Assembly (NCBI GenBank): GCA_937926355.1
Contig: CALAZP010000278.1
Location: 1 to 64,000, forward strand
Direction of reading: 5' to 3'
Length of the DNA stretch: 64,000 nucleotides
Source: an uncultured Saprospirales bacterium
GTDB taxonomy: Bacteria > Bacteroidota > Bacteroidia > Chitinophagales > Saprospiraceae
This document shows positions 33,236-41,132 of the stretch, piece after piece (the stretch's first letter is position 1; every line of letters starts with the position of its first letter). The translations under genes and the position numbers were made by a program. The notes beneath the pieces were generated by a model. It was not told the origin of the DNA. It ran no database searches and saw only the letters and a list, made by a program, of their open reading frames with translations.

Positions 33236-33243
33236 TAGATTTG
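33236..33243 (+). promoter_or_regulatory. Host-type promoter -7 box TAGATTTG
   Basis: TAGATTTG fits TAnnTTTG, 25 bases before ATG 33261, in the 53-base gap before the ligase. The surrounding string (T-run, CTTGGTTTCTTAG) resembles that before the Fpg gene at 40327, suggesting a shared early/middle promoter type. Confidence 0.4.
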
Positions 33244-33260
33244 TACCATAATATAATCTT

Positions 33261-34607
33261 ATGAAGAAGGAACTAGAGATATTTATGGAAATAGAGAGCC
33301 TTTCTGGTAATGGTTCTCAAAAGATAAAGCAAACACTTATCTCCGAAAATCTGTCGGATGAGATGAAATACCTTTTGGATGTTTGTTTTAATCCTTTTAT
33401 TACAACAAAGCTTCATAAGCTAAACCTTAATACTCATACCCCCGGGAGGAAATACCAAAGGGACCCAGAGGAATTCTGGAACACCTTTAAAACTTTAGTT
33501 GAGGAACTCAAAGTTGCTCCTGCTGCAAACGATTCGCTTAGACAAAGAGCTGAGGATCTTCTTGAACACACCTTTGATCCTGATGGGGATGTTGATCTGG
33601 GGATAAGAAAGATGCTCATGAAGGTCCTGACCAAAAGGATGAACATTGGGCTAGGCGCAAAGTTGATCAATAAAGCGGTTGGGTCTGAAATTATCCCGGA
33701 TCCATCTCTAATGCTTGCAACAGACAAGCAAGAAGAAATTGAAAAGTGGGATAAAATCTATTGTGAGGAGAAGTACGACGGTGTTCGTGTCATTGCGATG
33801 ATGAATCCTGACAGGTCATTCTCTTTTTATACCCGTGCATTCAATGAGCTGGACTCTTCGAAGTTAAGTAAGATTGCAAAGGATCTTTCCTTAATATCTG
33901 ATAAGGCTGGTCATACTAATGTATTTTATGATGGTGAGCTAACAGATTTTGATAGGAAGTCAGTTTCGGGAAAGGTTACACAGATTTTAAAAGGAACATC
34001 CCCTGATAATATAGATGATAATTTCCTTTTCAACGTGTTTGACTTGGAGGACAATACAACGCTTGAAAGAGGTAAGGGCTCTGTACTGTATACTGAGAGA
34101 AGAAGGACTCTTGCAGAGACGCTGGACTTTCTACCTGAGAATTCCAACATTAGACTGGGTCAAATGTGGGAGGTTGATTCAATGGAGGACACTTTGGTCA
34201 TCTATAAGGATATCGTTGCTAAAGGCGGTGAAGGGGTTATTTGCAAGAATGACCATCTATATGAGTGTAAAAGAAGCAAAAGTTGGATTAAGCTTAAGGA
34301 GGTAAATGATTGCGACCTAGAGGTAGTTGGGTGGTATCCAGGGGAGGGTAAGAGAGAGGGATTTATAGGTGGACTTATCTGTACAGACCAATCAAAAACA
34401 CTTAATGTGAAAATTGGTGCAGGTTTTACTGACCTCGATCTTGAGACGTTAAGTCAAAATCCGGATGACCTGGTTGGTAAAATTGCTGCTGTACAATACA
34501 ATGTTCCAATTACAGATAAGCACCAAAACCGTAGCTTATTTCTTCCAAGATTTATCGAGATTAGAACTGATAAGATGCTTCCTGACGATCTCTCTAACTT
34601 GTTCTAA
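33261..34607 (+). CDS. ATP-dependent DNA ligase (T4 gp30-like)
   Basis: The 448-residue enzyme seals nicks during phage DNA replication. Nucleotidyltransferase motifs: adenylated Lys171 in EEKYDGVRVIAMM (motif I), FYTRAFNELDSSKL (motif Ia region), FYDGELTDF (motif III), KGGEGVICKN (motif IV) and SKSWIKLKEV (motif V). An OB-fold with GWYPGEGKREGFIGGLIC follows. The N-terminal 150 residues are a helical DNA-binding domain like that of T4 ligase (487 residues). It heads the replication block and is closed by the hairpin at 34619, directly before the clamp-loader start. Confidence 0.93.
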   Translation: MKKELEIFMEIESLSGNGSQKIKQTLISENLSDEMKYLLDVCFNPFITTKLHKLNLNTHTPGRKYQRDPEEFWNTFKTLVEELKVAPAANDSLRQRAEDLLEHTFDPDGDVDLGIRKMLMKVLTKRMNIGLGAKLINKAVGSEIIPDPSLMLATDKQEEIEKWDKIYCEEKYDGVRVIAMMNPDRSFSFYTRAFNELDSSKLSKIAKDLSLISDKAGHTNVFYDGELTDFDRKSVSGKVTQILKGTSPDNIDDNFLFNVFDLEDNTTLERGKGSVLYTERRRTLAETLDFLPENSNIRLGQMWEVDSMEDTLVIYKDIVAKGGEGVICKNDHLYECKRSKSWIKLKEVNDCDLEVVGWYPGEGKREGFIGGLICTDQSKTLNVKIGAGFTDLDLETLSQNPDDLVGKIAAVQYNVPITDKHQNRSLFLPRFIEIRTDKMLPDDLSNLF

Positions 34608-34618
34608 ATGGGAAACTT

Positions 34619-34656
34619 AAGGCTCTTTTTTCTATACAAGAATAAAGAGCTTTTTT
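34619..34656 (+). terminator. Terminator-like hairpin abutting the clamp-loader start codon
   Basis: A 10-bp stem (34619-34628 with 34644-34653, one G-U pair) has a 15-base loop and a T-run, 34651-34656. The next base is the A of ATG 34657. It may end the ligase transcript or act as an attenuator for the clamp-loader operon; it leaves no room for a normal ribosome-binding site after the hairpin. Confidence 0.65.
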
Positions 34657-35604
34657 ATGATAGATCAACTTCTAACAGAGAAGTTAAGACCCAAGCAAAT
34701 CAAACATATGATCCTACCAGACAGGATCAGAAAGCTGTTCGATGAGAAGGGTCTGAACCATAATGTTTTATTAGCAGGATCCCCTGGGTGTGGAAAGACC
34801 ACGTTAGCAAAGATTCTTTCTAACGATCTCCCACACATCTTTATAAATGTTTCCGACGAGAGCTCAGTTGATACCATTAGGACTAAAATAAACGAGTTCT
34901 GTTCCACCATGAGTATCATGGATGGAAAATCGTCTAAGAAAATTGTCGTACTCGATGAGTTTGATGGTGCTTCTGATCAGTTCTATAAAGCATTAAGAGG
35001 AACTATTGAGAAGTTTGCATCAAATACTAGGTTTATCGCTACCTGTAACTGGTTAAATAAGGTTCCGGAAGCAATCCAAAGTCGCTTTGAGGTAATTAAC
35101 TTCGATCCCATAAATCAAGCTGAGGAAGAGTTTCTACGAAAAGAATGGAGAGGAAGAATCAAGCTCATTCTTGGAAAGCTGAATATAGCGATTGATGAAG
35201 TTTCTCTCGACGAGTTTGAGAATGAGTATTTCCCAGATCTTAGATCTTCTCTTAATAGGATCCAATCTTGGGTAATTGAGGGTGTTCAGACTATAGACAT
35301 CTCTAGAGTAAGAGATTCTGGATGGTCTTACGACGACCTGTACAATATGATTTTCTCTTCCAAAGATCCGATTGGTAATTACCAGGTAATCGTGGGACAA
35401 TATTCAACTAAGGTAGATGATGTTATGGCTGCACTAGGTGAGGAATTTATTCAATGGATCATGAAGAATAAGTCTTCGCATGCTAAAATTATTCCTGCTG
35501 TTGTGGTTGAGGTTTCACACCATCAGGCACAGAGACAACTAGTTATTGACCCCGTAGTGAGCTTGTTGTCTTTGATTTTCAAAATTCAAAAGCTAGTAGA
35601 CTAA
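34657..35604 (+). CDS. Sliding-clamp loader large subunit (T4 gp44-like AAA+ ATPase)
   Basis: The 315-residue AAA+ protein loads the sliding clamp on DNA. It starts with the family opening LLTEKLRPKQIKHMILPDRI. It has Walker A GSPGCGKTT (41-49), Walker B IVVLDEFDG (Asp100-Glu101), sensor 1 ATCNWLNKVPEAI (Asn about 127) and the SRF arginine finger in IQSRFEVINFD. T4 gp44 has 319 residues. Its usual partner gp62 is probably the gene at 37888. In T4 the clamp also links replication to late transcription by gp55. The start codon directly follows a T-run of a hairpin. Confidence 0.92.
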   Translation: MIDQLLTEKLRPKQIKHMILPDRIRKLFDEKGLNHNVLLAGSPGCGKTTLAKILSNDLPHIFINVSDESSVDTIRTKINEFCSTMSIMDGKSSKKIVVLDEFDGASDQFYKALRGTIEKFASNTRFIATCNWLNKVPEAIQSRFEVINFDPINQAEEEFLRKEWRGRIKLILGKLNIAIDEVSLDEFENEYFPDLRSSLNRIQSWVIEGVQTIDISRVRDSGWSYDDLYNMIFSSKDPIGNYQVIVGQYSTKVDDVMAALGEEFIQWIMKNKSSHAKIIPAVVVEVSHHQAQRQLVIDPVVSLLSLIFKIQKLVD

Positions 35605-35894
35605 TGGATTTATTACCAGAAGAAATAAGAAAAAACACTTACCTTTATAAATTCTATAAAAGGGGAGAGAGGGCAATGATGTATGAACAAACTGAACCGG
35701 ATACTGGAAGAACGGTAGGTTATGAAATATTCAAGAGGAAAATAGATAAGCCAAAGGTTGTTTTTGGAATTCAACTGAACGAAAGGGAGATATTTCCAGG
35801 TAATGGGGATTTTGGAAAGTGGGCATGGTCCATAACTGACGAGGGAAGAGCTTTGGAAAAATTTGACCTAATCGAGAACCAGGTAGATGAATAA
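35604..35894 (+). CDS. Small hypothetical protein (96 aa)
   Basis: I know no function. It starts on the last base of the clamp-loader stop codon (TAATG) and overlaps the following membrane gene by 8 bases, so it is a coupled member of the replication operon. The sequence is mixed alpha/beta with RTVGYEIFKRKIDKPKVVFG and FGKWAWSITDEGRALEKF. It is too small and too little like T4 gp33 to be called a late co-activator. Confidence 0.6.
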   Translation: MDLLPEEIRKNTYLYKFYKRGERAMMYEQTEPDTGRTVGYEIFKRKIDKPKVVFGIQLNEREIFPGNGDFGKWAWSITDEGRALEKFDLIENQVDE

Positions 35895-36231
35895 GCAGGG
35901 TTTAATTTTCTTTTTAATAATAGCCCTAGCTCAATCGGGTGCTTGGTTTCAGCAGTTTTCTCAGGTTAGATGGGAATGGTTTAAAAATAATACCTGGTTT
36001 AATATAGGAATATTGGGAATAGTTTTATCTATTCTATTTGTTTACGGTGCTAGAATTGGTTATACAGCATGGGAAAGCGTGTGGAAAGTCCGCTTGATCC
36101 AATTTTCGATTGGTGCTTTTGTTGTTTCCTTTTGGAGCTGGATTATACTTGGTGAAGGGGTTAATCTAAAAACTTTTGTTTGTCTTCTTTTAGCATTGAT
36201 GATTATACTTATACAGGTTTTCTGGAAATAG
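35887..36231 (+). CDS. Small four-helix membrane protein, DMT/SMR-like half
   Basis: The 114-residue protein is almost entirely hydrophobic, with four predicted membrane helices: LIFFLIIALAQSGAWFQQF, FNIGILGIVLSILFVYGARI, LIQFSIGAFVVSFWSWII and FVCLLLALMIILIQVFWK. The spacing, and the segment ILGEGVNLKTFVCLLLALM, resemble the second half of drug/metabolite-transporter or EmrE-type proteins, where GE is followed by a helix. The conserved membrane glutamate of EmrE is not obvious. Its place among nucleotide and replication genes gives no clue to a substrate. Confidence 0.6.
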   Translation: MNKQGLIFFLIIALAQSGAWFQQFSQVRWEWFKNNTWFNIGILGIVLSILFVYGARIGYTAWESVWKVRLIQFSIGAFVVSFWSWIILGEGVNLKTFVCLLLALMIILIQVFWK

Positions 36232-36237
36232 AATCAT

Positions 36238-36759
36238 ATGAAAAGACTTATCATAGTAGGTAAAGGTGGATCTGGAAAAGATTATTTGAGGAAAAACCTC
36301 GAGGAGCGAGGATTTAAATACTGTGTCTCCCATACAAGTAGACCCCCAAGGGAGGGTGAAGTAAACGGCAAGGACTATCACTTCATATCACTGGATACCG
36401 CAATCCACGAGTTCATTGAAAAAGGAAGATTTTACGAGCATGTTGTTTTCAATGGGTGGGTTTATGGAACTTCCTTGGATGAATTTAATTCTAGTAATCT
36501 TTTTATCATGACTCCTTCCGGCTTGGCATCAATGAAGCCGCAGGATAGAGAGGAGTCTTTCGTAGTCTATTTGGATATACCAGAGAATGTTAGAAGGGAT
36601 CGGTTATCTAAAAGAAATGATGCTGATAAACTGGAAAGGAGATTACAAGCTGATTATGAGGATTTTAAGTGGTTTTTCGATTATGATGCAAGGATTACAG
36701 ATCCATTATTTAGCGAGACTGGAGATTGGGGGAATTTAAAATTTTATCAAAATGATTAA
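36238..36759 (+). CDS. Guanylate kinase-like (d)NMP kinase
   Basis: The 173-residue protein has the guanylate-kinase fold. It has P-loop IIVGKGGSGKDYLRKNL (residues 5-21), YCVSHTSRPPREGEVNGKDY (GMP-binding region, with the Ser and Arg that hold the base and phosphate), GRFYEHVVFNGWVYGTS and a LID-like RLSKRNDADKLERRLQADY. It would raise the dGTP pool, the role of gp1 dNMP kinase in T4. The LID ends soon after RLQADYEDF, slightly shorter than bacterial Gmk (about 200). It overlaps the nuclease gene by 8 bases. Confidence 0.87.
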   Translation: MKRLIIVGKGGSGKDYLRKNLEERGFKYCVSHTSRPPREGEVNGKDYHFISLDTAIHEFIEKGRFYEHVVFNGWVYGTSLDEFNSSNLFIMTPSGLASMKPQDREESFVVYLDIPENVRRDRLSKRNDADKLERRLQADYEDFKWFFDYDARITDPLFSETGDWGNLKFYQND

Positions 36760-37888
36760 TGTACTTATAGACGGAAACTACATATTCCATAAGACCTTTG
36801 GTGTATTTGGTGGCTATGGTAATAAAAACCCCGGGGATGTTTTGGGAACTACTAACGAGCAATCCATGTTTATTAGAAAAATCTCTACTGATCTCACCTC
36901 TTCCTTAAGATCGATCCCGGTTGGTGGCAAGCTCGTTTTCACCGTTGATAGCCGGAGCTGGAGAAAAGATGTAGAAATAGAAGGTGGTGGATATAAATCT
37001 AACCGGGTAAAAGACGAGGAAGTAGATTGGAGTGTATTTTTTAACCTTTTAACTTCATATGGGGAACATCTTGAAAATATGGGATTCATATTCTCTAAGG
37101 TCAATGGTGCTGAAGGTGATGATCTACTTTATTTTTGGGCAGACTATCTCAATACCAAAGGTGAGGACTGTATAATTATTTCAGGCGATAAAGATCTACA
37201 CCAGCTAGCAAGATGGAAGGGGGATAATTGGACCATTGTATGGAATGCTAATTCCAAAAATAATATCTTATCTGTTCCTGAGGGATGGGAATCCGAGTGG
37301 CTTAACAGGGAATCTGAAGCAAGTATTTTTGATATGGGTAGTGTTATGGATCCAGACAAGGATAAGCTTAAAGAGTTTATAAAAAAGGTAGAGGTGAACG
37401 AGATAAATCCCAGGGATTTTATTTTTATAAAAATGCTGGTTGGGGATAAGGGAGATGCTGTACCTGGCATCTGGGAAGTACAATCCGGATCTAGAAATCA
37501 AAGGGTTACACCAAAGAAGGCCGAGGCCGTTATGGAATCCCTACAATCCACAAAGTGGTCTAAACTTCCATTTTCTGAGCTAATAGAGGATAGTGAATTT
37601 TTAGAATGGACTGCGGGATATTGCATTAGATTGCTTAAGGATGTCGACAGTAAAGAAAATAGAGAAAAGGCAGCTGAAAATCTTAAAAGAAATTACAAGT
37701 TGATGTGGCTGGATAAAACTGTGATACCTTCTGAGGTTATACAGGAAACCGTTGCTGAATTGAAAAGAGGAATATCTCTTCCGAAAAAAGCTATTACCCT
37801 TGATAGGGTAAAAATATTAGAAGGGACCAATTGGATATCATCTCAAAATGCACCGAGCCAGTTTGATCCATTTAAAAACTTTGGGTAA
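36752..37888 (+). CDS. rnh: 5'-3' exonuclease / RNase H (FEN-like, T4 rnh-like)
   Basis: The 378-residue nuclease removes RNA primers and 5' flaps. Metal-binding acidic residues appear in INVLIDGNYIFHKT (about residue 7), LVFTVDSRSW (about 69), NGAEGDDLLYFWAD (about 118) and IIISGDKDLHQLA (about 140). The helix-hairpin-helix region has FIKMLVGDKGDAVPGIW and VTPKKAEAVMESL. T4 RNase H has 305 residues; this one carries extra sequence between the nuclease and HhH parts and at the C-terminus. It starts 8 bases inside the kinase gene and its stop overlaps the next ATG. Confidence 0.9.
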   Translation: MINVLIDGNYIFHKTFGVFGGYGNKNPGDVLGTTNEQSMFIRKISTDLTSSLRSIPVGGKLVFTVDSRSWRKDVEIEGGGYKSNRVKDEEVDWSVFFNLLTSYGEHLENMGFIFSKVNGAEGDDLLYFWADYLNTKGEDCIIISGDKDLHQLARWKGDNWTIVWNANSKNNILSVPEGWESEWLNRESEASIFDMGSVMDPDKDKLKEFIKKVEVNEINPRDFIFIKMLVGDKGDAVPGIWEVQSGSRNQRVTPKKAEAVMESLQSTKWSKLPFSELIEDSEFLEWTAGYCIRLLKDVDSKENREKAAENLKRNYKLMWLDKTVIPSEVIQETVAELKRGISLPKKAITLDRVKILEGTNWISSQNAPSQFDPFKNFG

Positions 37889-38313
37889 TGGAATTATTTG
37901 ACGTAGTAAAGACTATATTTAAGAAAGATAAGGACTGGGACAAGGTTTCTAGAAACGACAAGGTAAGAAACTTTTTCATGATTAACCGGATTATGTCTAT
38001 CCAGTTTCCTATACAAGCGGATCAATTCAATCATACTAAAATTTCCCCCAGGCCGGTTGTTGATTGGTGGCATGATACCCTTAGCAAGCACTACACTAAA
38101 ATACCAGGTTGGATATTTACCAAAACCAAGAAGAGCAAAAATAATGTTTCGGCTAAATCGGAGTTCGACATAGATAAGAATGTTGAAGTTTTCATAGCTA
38201 ATAAGTACGAGATCTCTATGAGAGATCTTGAGGATTTAAAAAGATTCTATCCTGAAAAATATTCACTTTGGATGAAATCCATAGAGGAACAGATCTCAAT
38301 GACGAAAAAGTAA
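37888..38313 (+). CDS. Probable clamp-loader small subunit (T4 gp62-like)
   Basis: The 141-residue protein has the outline of gp62. An N-terminal DKVRNFFMINRIMSIQFP matches the phage-wide pattern of a positively charged helix with F-M-x-N-R. WWHDTLSKHYTKIPGWIFTK follows, and a C-terminal ANKYEISMRDLEDLKRFYPE like the KxYxxSxxxAxxxLxxL end of gp62 proteins. T4 gp62 has 187 residues. It lies in the same operon as the gp44-like subunit although five genes separate them from the ligase. The match is by eye and not strong. Confidence 0.5.
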   Translation: MELFDVVKTIFKKDKDWDKVSRNDKVRNFFMINRIMSIQFPIQADQFNHTKISPRPVVDWWHDTLSKHYTKIPGWIFTKTKKSKNNVSAKSEFDIDKNVEVFIANKYEISMRDLEDLKRFYPEKYSLWMKSIEEQISMTKK

Positions 38314-38319
38314 TTGGTG

Positions 38320-38329
38320 GATATATAAG
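38320..38329 (+). promoter_or_regulatory. Late promoter GATATATAAG
   Basis: It lies 31 bases before ATG 38351, in the 37-base gap after the clamp-loader small subunit gene, so the genes behind it can be read late, independently of the replication operon. Confidence 0.7.
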
Positions 38330-38350
38330 TTGTTCCCTAATTAAATTTTT

Positions 38351-38890
38351 ATGAGAAAGGATTTCAGAAAATTGATAGAAAAAGTAATAAGCAGTCTTGA
38401 TTGGGATACCATTTTTGAAATACACAAAGTTTTTAAATTCGGAGTTGGAGAAGGAAGTGAGGTAATTCCTGGGTTAAAGAGAAAAATTTTCAACGAGGAT
38501 CTCACAAAGAATGATGTAAAAAACGAACTCAAAGCCATTCTAAGATTCGTAATAAACAACGATATTTCTAAATTTGGTTACGGTCCCTGGATGATCACCT
38601 GGTTTAATCAAGATTGGGATATTATTTTCAATAGAGAGGGGGAAGAGGATTTCATGGAAGATGAGTTGGATGATATACAATTCGACTCAAGGCTAGAAGT
38701 CATTTATGCACCTCAAAGAATTTGTCTAACTGTTAATGCTGCCCCGGATGTAAAGGAAGAAATGTCTTCGGAGGAAAGCGTACTTAACAGAATGCTTAAA
38801 AAAGCACTTAAATCTGAAAATTACGAGCTTGCTGGTAAAATCCAAGAAATCTTGGATGAAAAGAAATCCAAGGAGAGTTCGGATAAATAG
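38351..38890 (+). CDS. Hypothetical protein with C-terminal UVR-like motif
   Basis: The 179-residue protein has no overall match that I know. The first 110 residues are mixed helix and strand (FRKLIEKVISSLDWDTIFEI, then ISKFGYGPWMITWFNQDWDI). The end, ESVLNRMLKKALKSENYELA followed by GKIQEILDE, matches the UVR motif of UvrB/UvrC and Clp-like adaptors. That motif is a small helical hairpin used for protein-protein contact. A late promoter lies before it, and another lies across its last codons for the next gene. Confidence 0.6.
   Translation: MRKDFRKLIEKVISSLDWDTIFEIHKVFKFGVGEGSEVIPGLKRKIFNEDLTKNDVKNELKAILRFVINNDISKFGYGPWMITWFNQDWDIIFNREGEEDFMEDELDDIQFDSRLEVIYAPQRICLTVNAAPDVKEEMSSEESVLNRMLKKALKSENYELAGKIQEILDEKKSKESSDK
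38882..38890 (+). promoter_or_regulatory. Late promoter variant GATAAATAG
   Basis: The element overlaps the end of the preceding gene, stop codon included, 26 bases before the TTG start at 38908. The same GATAAATA variant precedes the tube gene and the homing endonuclease. Confidence 0.5.
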
Positions 38891-38907
38891 AAGAAATAAT
38901 ATTTCCC

Positions 38908-39390
38908 TTGAGATACATTAAAACCATAAATGAGTTTTTTGACGTTGGCGTTTTTGGCGACACTTATGGATATGGAGGGGCTAATGGTATATTCAAGGTT
39001 CAATATAAACCATACAAGGACCTTTCGGTTTCTGTTGGTCCAGATCCTAATGTTAAGAGAAATGTAAAAGGATCGCAATTTCAGGTTGGTGACATTGTTA
39101 TTGGACAACCCATTGATTCTGAAAAGAAAGTAGCAGGCATGATTGTTAGAGCGGAAAGAGCACCTGACAATAAGTCTTATAAATACTTTGTGCAAGTACA
39201 TTCTAAGGGAAAGGACAAAGAGGAAGTCTTAGAGCTTATTCCAGATACTGTTGAATTTGTAGATAATGGCGATAAAGGACACAAGCAAATTATCTCTCAC
39301 TTCAAGCTTGATACAATGCCTTCTGGTGTGTACAATTCGCCAACCGTGTATAATAACACTAAATTGGGCATTGAGGCCATAGGAAGTTAG
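38908..39390 (+). CDS. Hypothetical virion-type protein with short N-terminal leader (160 aa)
   Basis: Start TTG 38908 gives MRYIKTINEFFDVGVFGDTY. The N-terminus (K-T-I-N-E-F-F) resembles the capsid-targeting leaders described in this window. The rest is a small beta-rich domain, FQVGDIVIGQPIDSEKKVAG, then YFVQVHSKGKDKEEVLELIP, similar to an SH3/KOW barrel. No function is known to me. The upstream late promoter and leader suggest a packaged head protein; the non-ATG start lowers certainty about the N-terminus. Confidence 0.55.
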   Translation: MRYIKTINEFFDVGVFGDTYGYGGANGIFKVQYKPYKDLSVSVGPDPNVKRNVKGSQFQVGDIVIGQPIDSEKKVAGMIVRAERAPDNKSYKYFVQVHSKGKDKEEVLELIPDTVEFVDNGDKGHKQIISHFKLDTMPSGVYNSPTVYNNTKLGIEAIGS

Positions 39391-39424
39391 AAACTTTCAT
39401 TCTTTTTCTTGCTAAGATGATTTG

Positions 39425-40303
39425 ATGATTTTAAGCAGGAACTTAAACCGTATTGGTTATGTAAATAGAGAAATTCCGCAGAACGTGGAAGATATTTCAG
39501 CGTTCCTTTCCATAATCTTGAGAAACTTAATTCTTGATAAGGAGAGAGGAATTCCCGTTACCTGTTTTGAAATGCCTCAAGGTTTCCCATCTTTTGATTT
39601 TTCAAACATAGAGGAGGGATCAGAAGACTCTTCAACGATATGGGAAATTTTCCAACTTTTAAAAAGCACTAATCAAAGGGTATTCTTCTTTCTGCCTAAC
39701 TATTATTTTCTTGGGAGTCAAATAGCGGAGGTTGTTGAAAATTCCAAACATTTGATTGGATTCCTTTCGATTTTTTTAGATCAGATTGGCGTTAAAGACC
39801 GTTCTATTATAATTCGGGTTGGGAGTGCTTATGGAGCAAGAAAGGTTACAATGGATAGATTTTGTTCCCAGATTGATAGCTTGGGAACCCCAATCACCTC
39901 CAAAATGGCTGTTTGCAATGACGAAAAGCCAAGTCTTTTTTCTGTGACTGATCTTTTAAGTGGTGTTTTCTACCAATCTGGGTTACCTATTGTATTTAGA
40001 TTTCTCCCTCACCAATTTAACAACGGTGGACTTTCTGTTAGAGAAGCATATTTTTTAGCAGTTTCTACTTGGGAAAAAGATCAGGTACCTATTTTTTTCC
40101 ATTCGGAGTCTGAAAAGGTTGATGAAAATGGATATTCACTCTCCCCAAATCCTAGTACCATATTGAAACACAGAATACCAACCTTTGGTCTTGAGGTCGA
40201 TGTTATTTTGGATTCTCAAGATGGACTTTCAACATATGCTAACTACCAAGGAAATTATCTATCACTTAAACCAATGGTGATTAATAAAGTTGGTAAGAAA
40301 TAA
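39425..40303 (+). CDS. UV-damage endonuclease (UvdE/UvsE)-like TIM-barrel protein, altered active site
   Basis: The 292-residue protein follows the UvdE pattern: LNRIGYVNREI at the start, a block ending ILDKERGIPVTCFEMPQGFP, then IIIRVGSAYGARKVTMDRF (usually HVGGAYGDK). Next come KMAVCNDEKPSLFSVTDLL (usually LENDD) and GLPIVFRFLPHQFNNGG (usually VFDxHHHxxN). It ends with VPIFFHSESEK and FGLEVDVILDSQDG. UvdE nicks DNA 5' of UV lesions with metal ions held by His, Glu and Asp. Here several of those ligands appear replaced (H to R, E to C, D to R), so activity is doubtful. It lies next to another repair gene, Fpg. Confidence 0.6.
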   Translation: MILSRNLNRIGYVNREIPQNVEDISAFLSIILRNLILDKERGIPVTCFEMPQGFPSFDFSNIEEGSEDSSTIWEIFQLLKSTNQRVFFFLPNYYFLGSQIAEVVENSKHLIGFLSIFLDQIGVKDRSIIIRVGSAYGARKVTMDRFCSQIDSLGTPITSKMAVCNDEKPSLFSVTDLLSGVFYQSGLPIVFRFLPHQFNNGGLSVREAYFLAVSTWEKDQVPIFFHSESEKVDENGYSLSPNPSTILKHRIPTFGLEVDVILDSQDGLSTYANYQGNYLSLKPMVINKVGKK

Positions 40304-40326
40304 TTTTTTTTAGCGTTTGTTTTCTT

Positions 40327-40334
40327 TAGTTTTG
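40327..40334 (+). promoter_or_regulatory. Host-type promoter -7 box TAGTTTTG
   Basis: TAGTTTTG fits TAnnTTTG, 22 bases before ATG 40349. A TTTG also occurs at 40316 but is too near to be a normal -33 box. The gap shares its T-run and TTTCTTTAG string with the ligase promoter region. Confidence 0.4.
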
Positions 40335-40348
40335 TGTAAAACAAGAAT

Positions 40349-41128
40349 ATGCCCGAGTTAGCAGAGCTAAAACTTACTTCGGATTTTGTTAATGGTGTTG
40401 TGAAGGATAAAGTGTTTACTCACATATCTAAAAACCCAGAGCATAAATGGATAGATGTTGATTTTGGAAGCCCGTTTACTATAGAATCCTCCAGTAGAGG
40501 TAAAGAAATTAAATTAGTTCTTGAATCAACAGAAACTGATAAGACCGGCAATCTTATGATGACCATGGGTATGGGAGGTCACTTCCAATGGGCTTCTCGG
40601 GGAGAGACTATAAAACATACCCATCTTTTCTTCCATTGTAATGATGGTGGGCATTTAGCTTTTGTTGATGTGAGGAGGTTTGGTAAATGGAAGTGGGGGG
40701 ATTGGAACAAAGATAGAGGTCCGGATCCAACCACCGAATATTTTCTCTTCTGTAATAACATTTTACAAAATCTGCACAAAAGAGCCTTTGATAAACCCAT
40801 ATATGAGGTGCTAATGAATCAGAGGTACTTTAACGGTATTGGAAATTATCTGAGAGCCGAGATTTTAATCCGGATTCCCGATGAAAATCCCTTTCAATCT
40901 GCTAGAGAATTTATCAACAAAAGAAAATGGGAACTTTTTGAATTGTGTAAGGATATACCAATTCTTGTTTATGAAATAGGTGGAGGTACACTAAAAGATT
41001 GGAAAAATCCCTTTGGTGAAGTATCATCGGTGCGGGACTTTATGAAGTGTTACGGAAATCCCCTAATGGAAAAAATAGAAGATCGTGGTGGAAGAATGTT
41101 CTGGTACGATCCAAAATGGAAAAAATAA
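40349..41128 (+). CDS. Formamidopyrimidine-DNA glycosylase (Fpg/Nei family), zinc-less
   Basis: The 259-residue base-excision repair enzyme starts MPELAELKLTSDFVNGV, with the catalytic Pro2 and Glu3 of the family. Other marks are MTMGMGGHFQWASRGE, FVDVRRFGKWKW and the helix-two-turn-helix segment NQRYFNGIGNYLRAEILIRI. The C-terminal finger KCYGNPLMEKIEDRGGRMFW keeps the shape and the terminal Arg but has only one cysteine. It should therefore be a zinc-less finger, as in NEIL1 and some viral Nei proteins. It removes oxidised bases. A promoter of host type lies upstream. Confidence 0.85.
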   Translation: MPELAELKLTSDFVNGVVKDKVFTHISKNPEHKWIDVDFGSPFTIESSSRGKEIKLVLESTETDKTGNLMMTMGMGGHFQWASRGETIKHTHLFFHCNDGGHLAFVDVRRFGKWKWGDWNKDRGPDPTTEYFLFCNNILQNLHKRAFDKPIYEVLMNQRYFNGIGNYLRAEILIRIPDENPFQSAREFINKRKWELFELCKDIPILVYEIGGGTLKDWKNPFGEVSSVRDFMKCYGNPLMEKIEDRGGRMFWYDPKWKK

Positions 41129-41132
41129 AAAT

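Noticed and set aside
35887..36231. Four-helix membrane protein as a holin
   Set aside because: It lies in the replication operon without a late promoter, and its pattern is closer to transporter halves.
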